This document shows, in pieces, positions 46,217-55,861 of a stretch of DNA of 64,000 nucleotides; position 1 is the first letter of the stretch, and every line of letters starts with the position of its first letter. Below the pieces are notes generated by a model. That model was not told the origin of the DNA and ran no database searches. It saw only the letters and a list, made by a program, of their open reading frames with translations. The DNA is from Sulfurimonas sp. GTDB taxonomy: Bacteria; Campylobacterota; Campylobacteria; Campylobacterales; Sulfurimonadaceae. Position numbers and translations under genes: made by a program. The stretch is from assembly GCF_029027585.1 (NCBI RefSeq), contig NZ_CP093397.1, positions 1,353,405-1,417,404 of the forward strand. Direction: 5' to 3'.

Positions 46217-46648
46217 TTATGCTTTTCTTGTGAACTTCCCAGCTATTGCTTGTTCTTTATTCTTAAATATAGCCATTGCTGTATTCATTCTATCAAATCC
46301 TAGTTTAGAATAAAATTCTTCTTTCCCTGGATTTGAATATAAGATTATTTTATTATGTCCTTTGGAAAATTCAATAAGTTTGTTAACAATATCTTTTCCA
46401 ATACCTTTGCCTTGATAATCAGGGTGTATAGAAACATCACAAATATATGAACAATCAACTCCATCTGCTAAAGCTCTACCTACACCAATAAGAGTTTTGT
46501 CTGCATAAACAAAACATTTAAACATACTGTTTGAAAATGCAATTTTTAAATCATTTGGTTTTTTATTTCCAAGTGGTGCTATCTTATATAAGTTTGATAA
46601 TTCACTCCAATTGACATTGTCATTTTGATATATCCATTTTAAATTCAA
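46217..46648 (-). CDS. GNAT acetyltransferase in cus insert
   Basis: A 143-residue acetyltransferase with the acetyl-CoA loop in DVSIHPDYQGKGIGKDIVNKL (about 73-93) and FYSKLGFDRMNTAMAIFK near the C-terminus. It is close to small aminoglycoside-like or general GNAT enzymes; the substrate is unknown. It lies between cusA and cusB with the same orientation and looks like inserted cargo, being unrelated to metal efflux. Confidence 0.82.
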   Translation of the reverse strand: MNLKWIYQNDNVNWSELSNLYKIAPLGNKKPNDLKIAFSNSMFKCFVYADKTLIGVGRALADGVDCSYICDVSIHPDYQGKGIGKDIVNKLIEFSKGHNKIILYSNPGKEEFYSKLGFDRMNTAMAIFKNKEQAIAGKFTRKA

Positions 46649-46795
46649 TTGTTTATTCCCTTTTGATTTTCGAATAGGTCATCCTAATGGCTGTTAAAAC
46701 TACTTCTTTATAACTTTTAAAATGATAGCTTAAAGCGCTTTAAAAGCCTATGGGTGATTTATTTGTCTTCTCTAACTTGTTATGTAATTATGTTG

Positions 46796-47272
46796 CTATT
46801 GCTTAAGAAACTTCATGCTTGTGGCATTTATTGTAAGTTTATAAGTTTTTATTTCATTTTGAAGTGCTTTATTATAGATTAATGCTTCTTTTGTATATTT
46901 GTTGACTTTAATAATGATAATTACAGTATCGATTAATTCCGTATATTCCCATTTATAATCAATTATTTCACCTAATAAATTTAATTTATATAATTTATTT
47001 AGAGGACTATCATCTAGTTGTGAACTCGTTATGTAGTAATTAAGCTGACAAACCCCATGTGATTCAGGAAAACAGTTGTTTTGTTTATCGCTGGGTAGTG
47101 AATAAATTTTTATCCATAAGTTTTTTTCAAAATTAGTTGAGATAGTATTTAAGTCGTGTTTGTCTCCAACTGCCAAAATATCAACAAAAGGTATATCGAT
47201 ATTTTTTGTTTCTAATTGTTTTGCACATGATATATTTAAAAATAAAAATAGTAATAATAAAATATTTTTCAT
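46796..47272 (-). CDS. Small lipoprotein in cus insert
   Basis: A 158-residue lipoprotein: signal MKNILLLLFLFLNISCAKQ with lipobox NISC (cleavage before Cys17). The mature part is not recognised (KQNNCFPESHGVCQLNYYI contains two Cys that could pair). AGAAGGG lies just before the ATG. The longer open frame starting at 47512 joins this to an unrelated fragment; the internal ATG at 47270-47272 is the true start. Confidence 0.65.
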   Translation of the reverse strand: MKNILLLLFLFLNISCAKQLETKNIDIPFVDILAVGDKHDLNTISTNFEKNLWIKIYSLPSDKQNNCFPESHGVCQLNYYITSSQLDDSPLNKLYKLNLLGEIIDYKWEYTELIDTVIIIIKVNKYTKEALIYNKALQNEIKTYKLTINATSMKFLKQ

Positions 47273-47574
47273 ATTTTCCCTTCTTCCTGGGTAGGATTCA
47301 AAGTTTATTTGTATAGCATTAGTGATTACAGTTACTTTAGAATCTTGTTTGTAATGAACTGACATTCTCAAGCCATTTATTCTTGAAATATCTACGGCTT
47401 TACCTTTTCCTTGCATATGTCTACTTGGATATTTATGAGAATCATGTGCCGATGAAATATAAATTGATTCTAATATGTGATTACCTATACTGGAAGTAAT
47501 ACATCGTTTCAATGCTGTAATTAAAGCTTTATCAACATTCAGGTTTGCTGTTGGTGGAGAGACTACTTAAACAC
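47273..47574 (-). pseudogene. Peptidase M15-like endolysin fragment
   Basis: The frame upstream of the lipoprotein carries SSAHDSHKYPSRHMQGKGKAVDISRINGLRMSV, with the His-x6-Asp arrangement (SRHMQGKGKAVDI) of D,D-peptidases of the M15/DUF882 type, followed by NAIQINFESYPGRREN. There is no start codon and the C-terminal HxH half is missing, so it is a fragment. It has become fused in frame to the lipoprotein gene. It suggests an insertion event or phage remnant in the cus operon. Confidence 0.6.
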
Positions 47575-47722
47575 CTTTTCATTTTTTAGCATTGTATTTT
47601 ATTTTTTATTAAAATAATATAAATTGAATGATATTTTCAATTTATTCCATGCTCTAAGTACTATATAACGGTTGAGTACAAAAATATAATGTTTTTTTCT
47701 AACGAATTACTAGACACATCAC

Positions 47723-48718
47723 TTAATATAATCCATTTACTTGAGCATCACTATCCATCATAAACAGAGCGTTGTTTACAACTTCATCACCTGCATTTAA
47801 CTCACTTTTAACTATGTAAGTATTTGGATTTAAGACTTCTACCTGTATCTCTAAAGGTTCGTACTCTCCTTCATATTCACCAACTATAAAGACATAAAAC
47901 TTGCCATTTTTTCTTATAACGGCAGTTGATGGAAGGGTTAAGTAGTTCTTTGAACTTTCTCTCATAATCGCTGTTATGTACATACCTGGTTTTAGTAGGT
48001 TTTGTTTATTATCGAGTAAAAGTCTGAGAGTGAAACTTTCTTCTTTTGGGTCAAGTTCAGGATAAACACCTGCTTTTGTCGCTTTAAATGTTTGTTTTAG
48101 AGCAGGAGTTGATAAGGTGAAATCATCTATATTTTTAACTAATGAGAGTTGGTTTTGATGTATTTTTAATTCAACCCAAATTTTATCTAGATTTACAATT
48201 TTAAAGAGAACTTCTTTAGCATTAAAAGCAGAATTATTGTTTATAGATTTTTTAAATATATAACCATTTGCAGGAGATATTATAGTTGTAAAAGAAGAAG
48301 TTTTTTTATTATTTGTAATTTGATTTATCTCATTTTTAGATACATTTAAAAGTGAAAGTTTTACAACTGCACTTTTAAGCATAGTTTTATTTGGTCTAGA
48401 CTTTGTGTAGTTTATAGTATTTAAGTAATCATCTTTAGCTTTTAGAACTTCAGGTGAGTAAACAAGTGCTAGTTTTTCACCTTTTTCCACTTTTTTATAT
48501 GTAGTGTTTGCGTATAATTTTTCCACGAAACCACCAAATCTAGGAGTGACATTGTAAACTCTAGCTTCATCAACTTTTACAAAACCAAAACTTTTTATGC
48601 TTTTAGCATCTGAGATTAGTTTCACCTTTGTTGTTTGAACATTAAAAAGTTGTTCTACTGTTTTTTCTTTTGCATTTGCTTGTATTAAAAACATGCAGAT
48701 AATTAGTAAGTATTTCAT
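47723..48718 (-). CDS. cusB: RND efflux periplasmic adaptor (CusB-like)
   Basis: A 331-residue periplasmic membrane-fusion protein with signal peptide (1-16). Features are VTPRFGGFVEKLYANTTYKKVEKGEKLALVYS (lipoyl/barrel-sandwich), an alpha hairpin (LKAKDDYLNTINYTKS) and the second barrel (SPANGYIFKKSINNNSAF, TLRLLLDNKQNLLKPGMYITAIM). It bridges CusA and the TolC-like CusC. Its ATG overlaps cusC by four bases. Confidence 0.9.
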   Translation of the reverse strand: MKYLLIICMFLIQANAKEKTVEQLFNVQTTKVKLISDAKSIKSFGFVKVDEARVYNVTPRFGGFVEKLYANTTYKKVEKGEKLALVYSPEVLKAKDDYLNTINYTKSRPNKTMLKSAVVKLSLLNVSKNEINQITNNKKTSSFTTIISPANGYIFKKSINNNSAFNAKEVLFKIVNLDKIWVELKIHQNQLSLVKNIDDFTLSTPALKQTFKATKAGVYPELDPKEESFTLRLLLDNKQNLLKPGMYITAIMRESSKNYLTLPSTAVIRKNGKFYVFIVGEYEGEYEPLEIQVEVLNPNTYIVKSELNAGDEVVNNALFMMDSDAQVNGLY

Positions 48719-49908
48719 TTCATTTCTCCCACAAGAGCATCTAGGGATGCAGTTGCTTTATGAAAAGCTGCAACGGCTTGGATGCTTTGTTCATCTAGTT
48801 GTAATTTTTTTGCTAAAAGGTCTATATATATAAAAAGTTCCGAACCACTTTTTATAGCAGTATTTGTTAAATCAAACATATGTTTTATCTGAGGTAAACT
48901 CTCTTTTTCTATGATGTTATAAACTCTAAATGAGTCTTGAAGTTCGGCATAATATTTACCTATTTGTGAATGAAGTGAGTTTTTAAAGTCCATTGCTTCA
49001 CTCTTTGAAGCAAGAGATATTTTTCTTGATAATTCTTCTTTTGAGTTCTGAGTTCCATAGATTGGCAAAGAAAAGCCAACATTGATATTCATATAGTCTT
49101 CATATGCTTCACGATGATAGTATCCCACTTGAACAAAGGGGTCAACATTACCAGCTAACTCTTTGATTTTTACATCAGCATCTGCCTCTTTAACCTTTGC
49201 TTCTTTAACCTTGTAAGCACTACTTTGTTTACTCGCATCTAAATAGTGAGTTAATTTTTTTGGAGTGTTTACTTTCATTGGCATCTCTATGCTTTGTACA
49301 TTCATAGCACTTAGATAACTGATATTTTTATACAAACCAACTTCTAAACTTTGAAGTTTACTTTTTTTTATTTTAAGTTGAGAAAGTGAAAGTTCAGCTG
49401 ACATTATTCCCATATGAGCTTTTGTATCACTTGTGCTATAAGAGGTATATAACTCAATGTTTTGATTTGTGAGTTTTATATAATCGTCTGTGATTTTTAG
49501 TTGCTCTTGGACTTGCCAAATATTATATGCTGTAAGTTTTATAGATTTTACAAGAGTGACTTTTGCCTCTTCTAAGCTAAAGGTTAATCTCTCTTTTTTA
49601 GCTTGTGCTTTTTTTGAAGATGCATCTCTTTTACCAAAATATGGAATCTTTTGTTTAAAGTTTATTGCAGAGTATTGCATTCGCTCTAGTGAGCGATTTG
49701 TTGGGTCATTAAACTGAATATCGCTTATACTAAGAGAGAGTTCAGGGTCTGCGAAATTTCTTGTTATTTGTATCTCATTATCAATTGCACTTAGTCTTTT
49801 TTCAATGGCTTCTAAAGAAGTATGAGTGTTAGTAGCATTGTGTATAAGTGAAGATAGAGAAGCCGCACTTAAAAAAAAAGGAAATAGTAGTAAGATATAG
49901 GCTCTCAT
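48715..49908 (-). CDS. TolC family outer-membrane channel (CusC-like)
   Basis: A 397-residue outer-membrane efflux protein with signal peptide (1-16, ending FLSAAS) and two OEP repeats of long helices (EAIEKRLSAIDNEIQITRN; LKIKKSKLQSLEVGLYKN; SELFIYIDLLAKKLQLDEQ). It completes a Cus-type tripartite pump. It is preceded by the FixH-like gene, 11 bases away. Confidence 0.9.
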   Translation of the reverse strand: MRAYILLLFPFFLSAASLSSLIHNATNTHTSLEAIEKRLSAIDNEIQITRNFADPELSLSISDIQFNDPTNRSLERMQYSAINFKQKIPYFGKRDASSKKAQAKKERLTFSLEEAKVTLVKSIKLTAYNIWQVQEQLKITDDYIKLTNQNIELYTSYSTSDTKAHMGIMSAELSLSQLKIKKSKLQSLEVGLYKNISYLSAMNVQSIEMPMKVNTPKKLTHYLDASKQSSAYKVKEAKVKEADADVKIKELAGNVDPFVQVGYYHREAYEDYMNINVGFSLPIYGTQNSKEELSRKISLASKSEAMDFKNSLHSQIGKYYAELQDSFRVYNIIEKESLPQIKHMFDLTNTAIKSGSELFIYIDLLAKKLQLDEQSIQAVAAFHKATASLDALVGEMK

Positions 49909-49918
49909 GGTTAAATCC

Positions 49919-50299
49919 TTAGATGTTTATAGAAGTTTTTGCTCTGATTTTTTTGCCAGTTTTTGGAGTAATAAAAATATGTACTTGCCAAGTTCCACTC
50001 ATAGCAAGGTTTACATCTGCTGTATATTTGCCATTACCCATATTTTTAGCGTCTGCTACACTTTCCATATATGGCATACCTGGCATCGCTGGCATAAAGA
50101 CTTTAATACTAACACTTGAACCCGCAAATTTTTCTCCTGCAACACTAATGTTTATAGTATTGTTCCCAGTAGTTAAAGGTTTCTGTGAACTTATTACAAC
50201 TTTTGTTGCTCTTGTTTTTGCCTGTTTCTCAAATGCCGCAGCTTGAAGAAGAGAAACTCCTAAAATCGCAATGATAAATATTTTTGCTATTGTTTTCAT
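49919..50299 (-). CDS. FixH/YtkA-like periplasmic protein
   Basis: A 126-residue exported protein with signal peptide (1-22) and an immunoglobulin-like fold of the FixH/YtkA type: TGNNTINISVAGEKFAGSSVSIKVFMPAMPGMPYME, then MGNGKYTADVNLAMSGTWQVHIFI. The MPAMPGMPYM methionine cluster could bind copper. It heads the cus operon, and such proteins often occur in copper-resistance clusters. Confidence 0.85.
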   Translation of the reverse strand: MKTIAKIFIIAILGVSLLQAAAFEKQAKTRATKVVISSQKPLTTGNNTINISVAGEKFAGSSVSIKVFMPAMPGMPYMESVADAKNMGNGKYTADVNLAMSGTWQVHIFITPKTGKKIRAKTSINI

Positions 50300-50374
50300 T
50301 TTTAAATCCTTTGTTTGATTAAAGAATTATATTGATTGTTTGTGAGGGGTTTGTGAGGGGTTTGTATTCTTATA

Positions 50375-51876
50375 CTAAAGTAAATTCTTTTTTATCCAAA
50401 CACTTAAAACATAAAGCCCCCAGACATGTTGTTTGAAGCCTCCATTTGATGTACTATTTATATACTCATCTAACTCTTTTGTTTTAAAAAGTCCTGTTTG
50501 TTGATTGACTTCTTTTATAAGGGAGATTTTTTTTGAGTTTATTAGGTACTCCATATACGGATTTGAGAAGCCCTTTTTCTTTCTTTGTAGTATCTCATTG
50601 TTAAGGTGAGGTTTCATTATTTGTTTTAGAAGTGATTTTGTAACGCCATCTTCATAACGAAGTTTAGGGTCTATACTAAAGATAGTAGATGCTAGTAAAT
50701 GGTCTAAAAAAGGTGTTCGTGATTCAATGGAGTGAGCCATACTAACTCGGTCAAGTTTTGTTAAAAAATGCTCTGCTTGAAAAAGGTTTAGGTCGATGTA
50801 ACTGTACCAGATGCTTTCATCAAAATGTTTAGATGCCTCAAACCTATCTCTATAACTCTTTAGATATTTTAGTGCATGGTTATCTTTTATATTTTGTTTC
50901 ATTAGAGAATTTTTTTGAAGGTCTGTAAAGCTTTCTCCTGAAGTACGAAACAAAAGAGTGTTATCAAAGATTCTTTTGTAGTGTTCCCACTCTCTATTTT
51001 CAGAGAAGTTTGAACGAAAATATTTCTTTAACCAGTTTTTATTTTTGAGCGTAGAAGCACTTTGAATATCTAAGTATTCAAAGTATTGTCGATATCCTAA
51101 AAAAAGCTCATCACTCCCTTCTCCACTTAAAACTACTTTGTAACCATCCTTTTTTATTTCTTTAAAAAGTAGATATAAAGGTATAGATGCTGGGTCGTTT
51201 AGTGGCTCATCTAAAGTGTCTAAAACAAGTTCACTTGCATCTATAAAATCCTCCCCAGATATCTCAATAGCTTTGTTTTTTAAACCTAAAAAGTCAGCAC
51301 TTCTTTTTGCATTTTCTCTCTCATCATATTTTGAAAAATCTTTGTATCCTATGGTATATGTTTGAAGGTTTAAGCCTTCTTGTAAAGCGTAGTAGTTTAT
51401 AGTTGCACTATCGATGCCTCCTGAGAGTAGAGAGGCAATCGGCTCTTTTGTTCTTAGTCGCATAGAGATAGATTCTTTTAAAACTTTTTCTAAAGTATGA
51501 ACTGCTTCATCTTTGTCTGTTATGATATTTGGTTTAGCATCTAGGAGGTCAAAATATCTCTGTACTTTAGAAGTTCCATTTTTGTAAGTTAAATATTCTC
51601 CAGTAGCTAATTTCTTTATGCCTTGAAAAAATGTATGAGGAGGCGAGGGAGATAAAAAAGAGAGGTAACTTAAAAGTGCGTCTTCATTCATTTGAGTTTT
51701 TTGTAAAAAAGGTTTAAGTGCTTTTATCTCAGATGCAAATATAAAACTTTTAGCATCTAGGTAAAAGAGAGGTTTTTTACCAAGTCTATCGCGAAAGAGA
51801 TATAAAGTGTCTTTATCCTTTAAAGCGATAGCAAACATACCGCGTAGATGCTCAACAAAGCTAGTTCCCCATTTAA
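50375..51876 (-). pseudogene. asnB: Asparagine synthase 3' part, cut by IS element
   Basis: Codes for the end of the glutaminase domain (WGTSFVEHLRGMFAIAL) and the whole synthetase domain with PP-loop SLLSGGIDSATIN and VVLSGEGSDELFLGY. The 5' part lies 1.8 kb away on the other side of an inserted IS. Together the parts, after removing the IS and one target copy, give 1801 bases (600 codons plus one extra base). It would have amidated aspartate or a sugar/peptide substrate using glutamine. Confidence 0.88.
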
Positions 51877-53648
51877 GAGACTGTGAAATAACTACTATTT
51901 CCAGTCTCATTCATATAAACACATCCAATCAAGCAATTTAAAATCAATTTTTCAGTATAATAACACCAAACAAAGCCCTGTATTTAGGCTTTTAAGGCAA
52001 CTAATGAGTGAACTATATAAACAAGGTTTAAATAGAAATCAGCAATTATTATTTCCACCAAGTATTGATGATTATGTAGATGAAGATAACAATGTAAGAG
52101 CAATAGATTCTTATGTAGAATTATTAGACTTAACTAAACTGCAGTTTTCAAATACAAGAAAAAGTGATAGAGCAGATGGACAAAAAGCTTATAGTCCTAA
52201 ACTACTGTTAAAAATATATATTTATGGTTATCTAAATAAGATAAGAAGTTCAAGAGCATTAGAAAAAGAGTGTAAAAGAAACCTAGAACTAATATGGCTA
52301 GCACAAGACTTAAAACCAACATATAGAACTATATCAGAGTTTAGAGCAAGGAATCCAAAAGCACTAAAACAAGTATTTAAAGAGTTTGTAGTTTTATGTA
52401 AAAATATAGATTTAATAGGGGATGGATTAAAAGCTGTTGATGGAGCATTTTTAAGAGCGAATGCCTCTAAAAATCAACTAATATTGAAAAAGACACTGGA
52501 TAAAGATTTAACTAAAATTGAAACTGAAATAGAAGAGTATCTCAAATCACTAGAGTATGCAGATAAAGAGAAACAACCATCAAGTATCATTAATAAACTA
52601 CCAAAAGATTTAAGAAAACTAAAATATCAACAAGAAGAGTTATCTAAAAACTTAAAACTTTTAGAAGAGATGGGTAAAACTCAATATAATAAAACAGATT
52701 CAGATGCTTCTCTTATGAAAAAACCTGCACATAACCTTATGGCATATAATTCACAGATAGTTGTAGATGATTCATTTAAATTCATAGTAGCTACTGATAT
52801 TTCAACAGTAGGTAGCGATAGAGCACAACTGCATAAGATGGCAAAAGAGACTAAAGAAAATTTAGGAGTAGATAAACTAAAGATAGTAGCTGATACAGGA
52901 TATTATAGTGCTAAAGAATTTAAAAAATGTAGTGAAGATAATATTAATGCTATTGTTCCTTTAGCAAATATGAGACAAGTTCAAAAAGACAAAGGTAAAT
53001 TTACAAGAGATGAATTTATTTACAATGATAACAATGATTGCTATATATGTCCTAATAATTATCAACTAAAAAAAAGAATTGCACCACAAATAAAGAATGA
53101 TAAAGTTAATTTCATTTATACAGGTACAAGTGCAATATGTAAAGCTTGTCCTCTCAAAGATAAATGTATACCTACAAAAGCACCATATAAACAAATATAT
53201 AGATGGGAACATGAGTATATAACAGAAGCACATAATAAAAAGATGCAAACTGAAGAATCTAAAGTAATAGTCAAAAAAAGAGGTTCAATAGTTGAACATC
53301 CATTTGGAACAATTAAAAGAACTTTAGGTTGGGATCATTATCTTGTTCGTGGCAAAGAAAAAGTATCAGGTGAAAATGCACTTATCATGTTTAGCTATAA
53401 CTTTAAAAGACTTTTAAATTTGATAGGTATAAATCTATTTCAAAAACTGATGATAGCTTTAAAAGATAGAGATATAAGTTCCATAAAAGAAGAAATAGCT
53501 CAATATATAGCTAACTCTTTATTATATGTAGTTTGTTTTTTTAGAATTTACTTTATGCTTAAATTTAAAAGTAGAAAAGCTATAATTTTAAGATAAAAAA
53601 TCATCCCATTGGAGACCGTAAAATAAACTGTTGTTATTTCACAGTCTC
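51877..53648 (+). mobile_element. IS1182-family insertion sequence
   Basis: A 1772-base element bounded by 16-base perfect terminal inverted repeats GAGACTGTGAAATAAC (51877-51892; inverse at 53633-53648). It is flanked by a three-base TAA repeat (51874-51876, 53649-53651), which is the apparent target duplication. Each end can also fold into a hairpin (51877-51908 and 53612-53648). It carries one intact transposase gene and splits asnB. Confidence 0.9.
52004..53596 (+). CDS. IS1182-family transposase
   Basis: A 530-residue DDE transposase. The N-terminal DUF772-like domain (NRNQQLLFPPSIDDYVDEDN) is followed by DDE residues in KAVDGAFLRANASKNQ, IVADTGYYSAKEF and EHPFGTIKRTLGWDHYLVRGK. A Cys-rich insert CYICPNNYQ and CKACPLKDKC is the usual zinc segment. 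It looks complete, so the element may still move. It runs against the direction of asnB. Confidence 0.93.
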   Translation: MSELYKQGLNRNQQLLFPPSIDDYVDEDNNVRAIDSYVELLDLTKLQFSNTRKSDRADGQKAYSPKLLLKIYIYGYLNKIRSSRALEKECKRNLELIWLAQDLKPTYRTISEFRARNPKALKQVFKEFVVLCKNIDLIGDGLKAVDGAFLRANASKNQLILKKTLDKDLTKIETEIEEYLKSLEYADKEKQPSSIINKLPKDLRKLKYQQEELSKNLKLLEEMGKTQYNKTDSDASLMKKPAHNLMAYNSQIVVDDSFKFIVATDISTVGSDRAQLHKMAKETKENLGVDKLKIVADTGYYSAKEFKKCSEDNINAIVPLANMRQVQKDKGKFTRDEFIYNDNNDCYICPNNYQLKKRIAPQIKNDKVNFIYTGTSAICKACPLKDKCIPTKAPYKQIYRWEHEYITEAHNKKMQTEESKVIVKKRGSIVEHPFGTIKRTLGWDHYLVRGKEKVSGENALIMFSYNFKRLLNLIGINLFQKLMIALKDRDISSIKEEIAQYIANSLLYVVCFFRIYFMLKFKSRKAIILR

Positions 53649-53950
53649 TAAGATATGAAGCGATTATTACTTCACTTTCGCTTTGTGTTTTAAACTCAAA
53701 ATCTTGTGAAAGTTGGACTCTTAATTCTTTGTAGTTATATATTTCTCCGTTAAATGAAAGTAAAATATTTTTGTATTTTATAGTTTTGAGTGAGTGAGTG
53801 TTTGTAATGGCAAGTTTTAGGTGCGAAAAGAAAAGGTTATTTTCTTGTGTGATGCTACTCTCATCAGGTCCTCGATGTGCTAGAAGTTGAAGCGCTTTTT
53901 TTTGCCTTTTTTTCATCATACTCTCCAATAATTCCAAAAATTGCACACAT
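53649..53950 (-). pseudogene. asnB: Asparagine synthase 5' part, frameshifted
   Basis: Starts ATG at 53950 and reads MCAIFGIIGEYDEKKA with the catalytic Cys2 nucleophile of class II glutaminases. A run of eight A (plus strand T8 at 53896-53903) then throws the frame; one A fewer restores KKALQLLAHRGPDESS and NGEIYNYKELR. The rest ends at the IS border. The first base overlaps the stop of the methyltransferase gene (TAATG). Confidence 0.88.
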
Positions 53951-54528
53951 TATTTAAAAAAACCTACTGTTATATCTGCATCTAGGTAGTCATCTTTTAA
54001 AACAACTTTTTTAACTCCTAAATCTTCGGCTATCTCTTGTATATCTTTTGTTGTGAAGTAGTTATAAGTTGGGCTCTTTTTAGTTCCGTGTAAGATATTA
54101 AAAACAAAGCCCTTCTGGGATGCCTCGAAACATTTTCGTATAAAAAGATGTGTTTCAAATCTTTGTAAGGTGTTCATAGCACCACTACAAATATAATAAG
54201 TTGCTTGTGGAATCTCATCTGTGCAGATGTCAGCTATTAAAATTTCACAACCTGTATTTTCACTTGCAATGGAGTACATATCTACAAGAGAGTCGATGCC
54301 TATATATGTGAACTCTCTTTTCTTTTTAAGTGCGTAGGTGTAAAAATCTCCAAAACCACAACCAGCATCTGCTATGCTTAAGTTTTCTAGGTTTTGAGGA
54401 AGCATCTGCAGTATCATCTTAAATCTGATGTTTTGAGAGTCTTTAGAGTTCCAGTTTACGCCCTTTGGAGTTATGCCATGAATATCGATAGCTGAAGTGT
54501 AAAACTTTTTATTATCAACGCGTGGCAT
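53950..54528 (-). CDS. SAM-dependent methyltransferase
   Basis: A 192-residue class I methylase. The SAM-binding motif I is LSIADAGCGFGDFYTYAL (about 54-71), followed by YIGIDSLVDMY (acidic motif II) and CEILIADIC. Target unknown. It is translationally coupled with asnB downstream, so the two once worked together, perhaps on a cell-surface or secondary metabolite. Confidence 0.85.
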   Translation of the reverse strand: MPRVDNKKFYTSAIDIHGITPKGVNWNSKDSQNIRFKMILQMLPQNLENLSIADAGCGFGDFYTYALKKKREFTYIGIDSLVDMYSIASENTGCEILIADICTDEIPQATYYICSGAMNTLQRFETHLFIRKCFEASQKGFVFNILHGTKKSPTYNYFTTKDIQEIAEDLGVKKVVLKDDYLDADITVGFFK

Positions 54529-54588
54529 CTATACTCCTTAAGTAAGACATTATATAATTTTAAAGATAATTTTTTGATAAGGTTAGAA

Positions 54589-55470
54589 ATGAGAATAGCA
54601 GTAATTGGGTTAGGTGGTGTTGGCGGTTATATTTGTGCGATGTTGTCTAAGACTTCTTTTGATGTAGTTGGTTTTGCAAGAGGTGAGCATCTGCAAAAAA
54701 TAAAAAAAGATGGCATAAAGATTGTAGAAGATGAAAAAAGCTGGGTTGCATCTATAGATGCTAAAGAGTTAAAAGATGCTCATGGTTACTTTGATGTGTC
54801 TATTTTTTGTGTAAAGAGTTATGATTTAAAAAATTCTTACGAGGCTATGAAAAGCAGTCTTGATGCTAAGAGCATAGTTTTGAGTTTATCAAATGGTGTT
54901 GAACATGGAGATGATTTAAAAAAATGGAGTGAGTCTGTTGTTTTAGACTCTTGTGTTTATATCATCTCTCATTTAGAAAAAGCGGGGGTTATCAGAAAAA
55001 AAGGTGATATTTTTGCACTTGTTTGTGGTGGAGATGATAAAAGTAGTGAAATTATAAAGTCTATTTTTGATGAAGCAAATTTAAGAGCCAAAATAGCTGA
55101 GGATATTAGAGAAGCTATTTGGAAAAAGTATATTTTTATCTCTGCTTTTGCAACATTAACTAGTTACTATGATAAGAGTATGTTTTATATTTATGAAAAT
55201 CATTTTGATGAGGCAAAGGCACTTTTAGTAGAGATAGCTGATGTTGCTTTTGCAAAAGGTATAGATATAAAAAATGAGGTGCAAAAAGCTTTAAATATTG
55301 CAAGTAAACTTCCTACGGACTCATCTACTTCTATGCATCTAGACTTTACAAATAAAAAAAAAGTTGAGTTAAAAACTTTGAGTAAGTTCGTTGTGGATGA
55401 AGCAAGAGCTTTTGAAATTAAGATACCGTTAATGGAAAAAATGTATAAAGAGTTAAACTCTAGGTTATAA
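54589..55470 (+). CDS. 2-dehydropantoate 2-reductase-like (PanE family)
   Basis: A 293-residue NADPH enzyme reducing ketopantoate to pantoate in coenzyme A synthesis, or a relative. N-terminal GLGGVGGYIC is the nucleotide loop; IFCVKSYDLKNSYEAM and LSLSNGVEH follow; the lysine/Asn active site lies in EAIWKKYIFISAFATL and the C-terminal SMHLDFTNKKKVELKTL is typical. I choose ATG 54589 with AAGG upstream. It overlaps the convergent gene by six bases. Confidence 0.88.
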   Translation: MRIAVIGLGGVGGYICAMLSKTSFDVVGFARGEHLQKIKKDGIKIVEDEKSWVASIDAKELKDAHGYFDVSIFCVKSYDLKNSYEAMKSSLDAKSIVLSLSNGVEHGDDLKKWSESVVLDSCVYIISHLEKAGVIRKKGDIFALVCGGDDKSSEIIKSIFDEANLRAKIAEDIREAIWKKYIFISAFATLTSYYDKSMFYIYENHFDEAKALLVEIADVAFAKGIDIKNEVQKALNIASKLPTDSSTSMHLDFTNKKKVELKTLSKFVVDEARAFEIKIPLMEKMYKELNSRL

Positions 55471-55833
55471 GTTTTTTAGCATACAAGGAATATCTGAAGT
55501 ATCTCGTATTTCACTAAACTTATCTATTTCTGCTTTCATAGTTTTAGTAAAATTAACGACAGATTGATTTAACTGTTCTTGTGCAGCATCTATGAGTTTT
55601 TGTTGAATTTTCTCGACACTTTTAAAATTTTTAACCGTTTTTAGGAAAAATTCTTTATCTTCTGTAAGTAAGACAATATCTTCTTTTTTAACCCATTTTC
55701 TTTCTGGTTTTCCATTTTTCATAAATTCAAAAATTACATTTGCATTGTTTTTAGATGCAATATATTTTGGAACAGGAAAGTATATAAAAGTTGATAATGG
55801 TGTTGCATGCTGTTTTTTTATTACATAGTACAT
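55465..55833 (-). CDS. Hypothetical protein, last gene of topA operon
   Basis: A 122-residue basic protein (start ATG 55833): MYYVIKKQHATPLSTFIYFPVPKYIASKNNANVIFEF, an RKWVKKEDIVLLTED segment and a C-terminal amphipathic helix (EKIQQKLIDAAQEQLNQSV). No signal peptide or family recognised. It is 28 bases after the AMMECR1-like gene in the same direction. Confidence 0.55.
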   Translation of the reverse strand: MYYVIKKQHATPLSTFIYFPVPKYIASKNNANVIFEFMKNGKPERKWVKKEDIVLLTEDKEFFLKTVKNFKSVEKIQQKLIDAAQEQLNQSVVNFTKTMKAEIDKFSEIRDTSDIPCMLKNL

Positions 55834-55861
55834 ACTGAAATTATATAACAATATATAGTAA

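Noticed and set aside
46649-46795. Possible integron attC site between the lipoprotein and GNAT genes
   Set aside because: Short GTTA/TAAC pieces are present but no proper attC core pairs were found, and no integrase is in the window.
47273-47574. Prophage
   Set aside because: Only one endolysin-like fragment is present; no capsid, tail, integrase or repressor genes were seen around it.
49923-50246. Plus-strand open frame opposite the FixH-like gene
   Set aside because: The minus-strand gene has a clear signal peptide and fold, whereas this frame has none.
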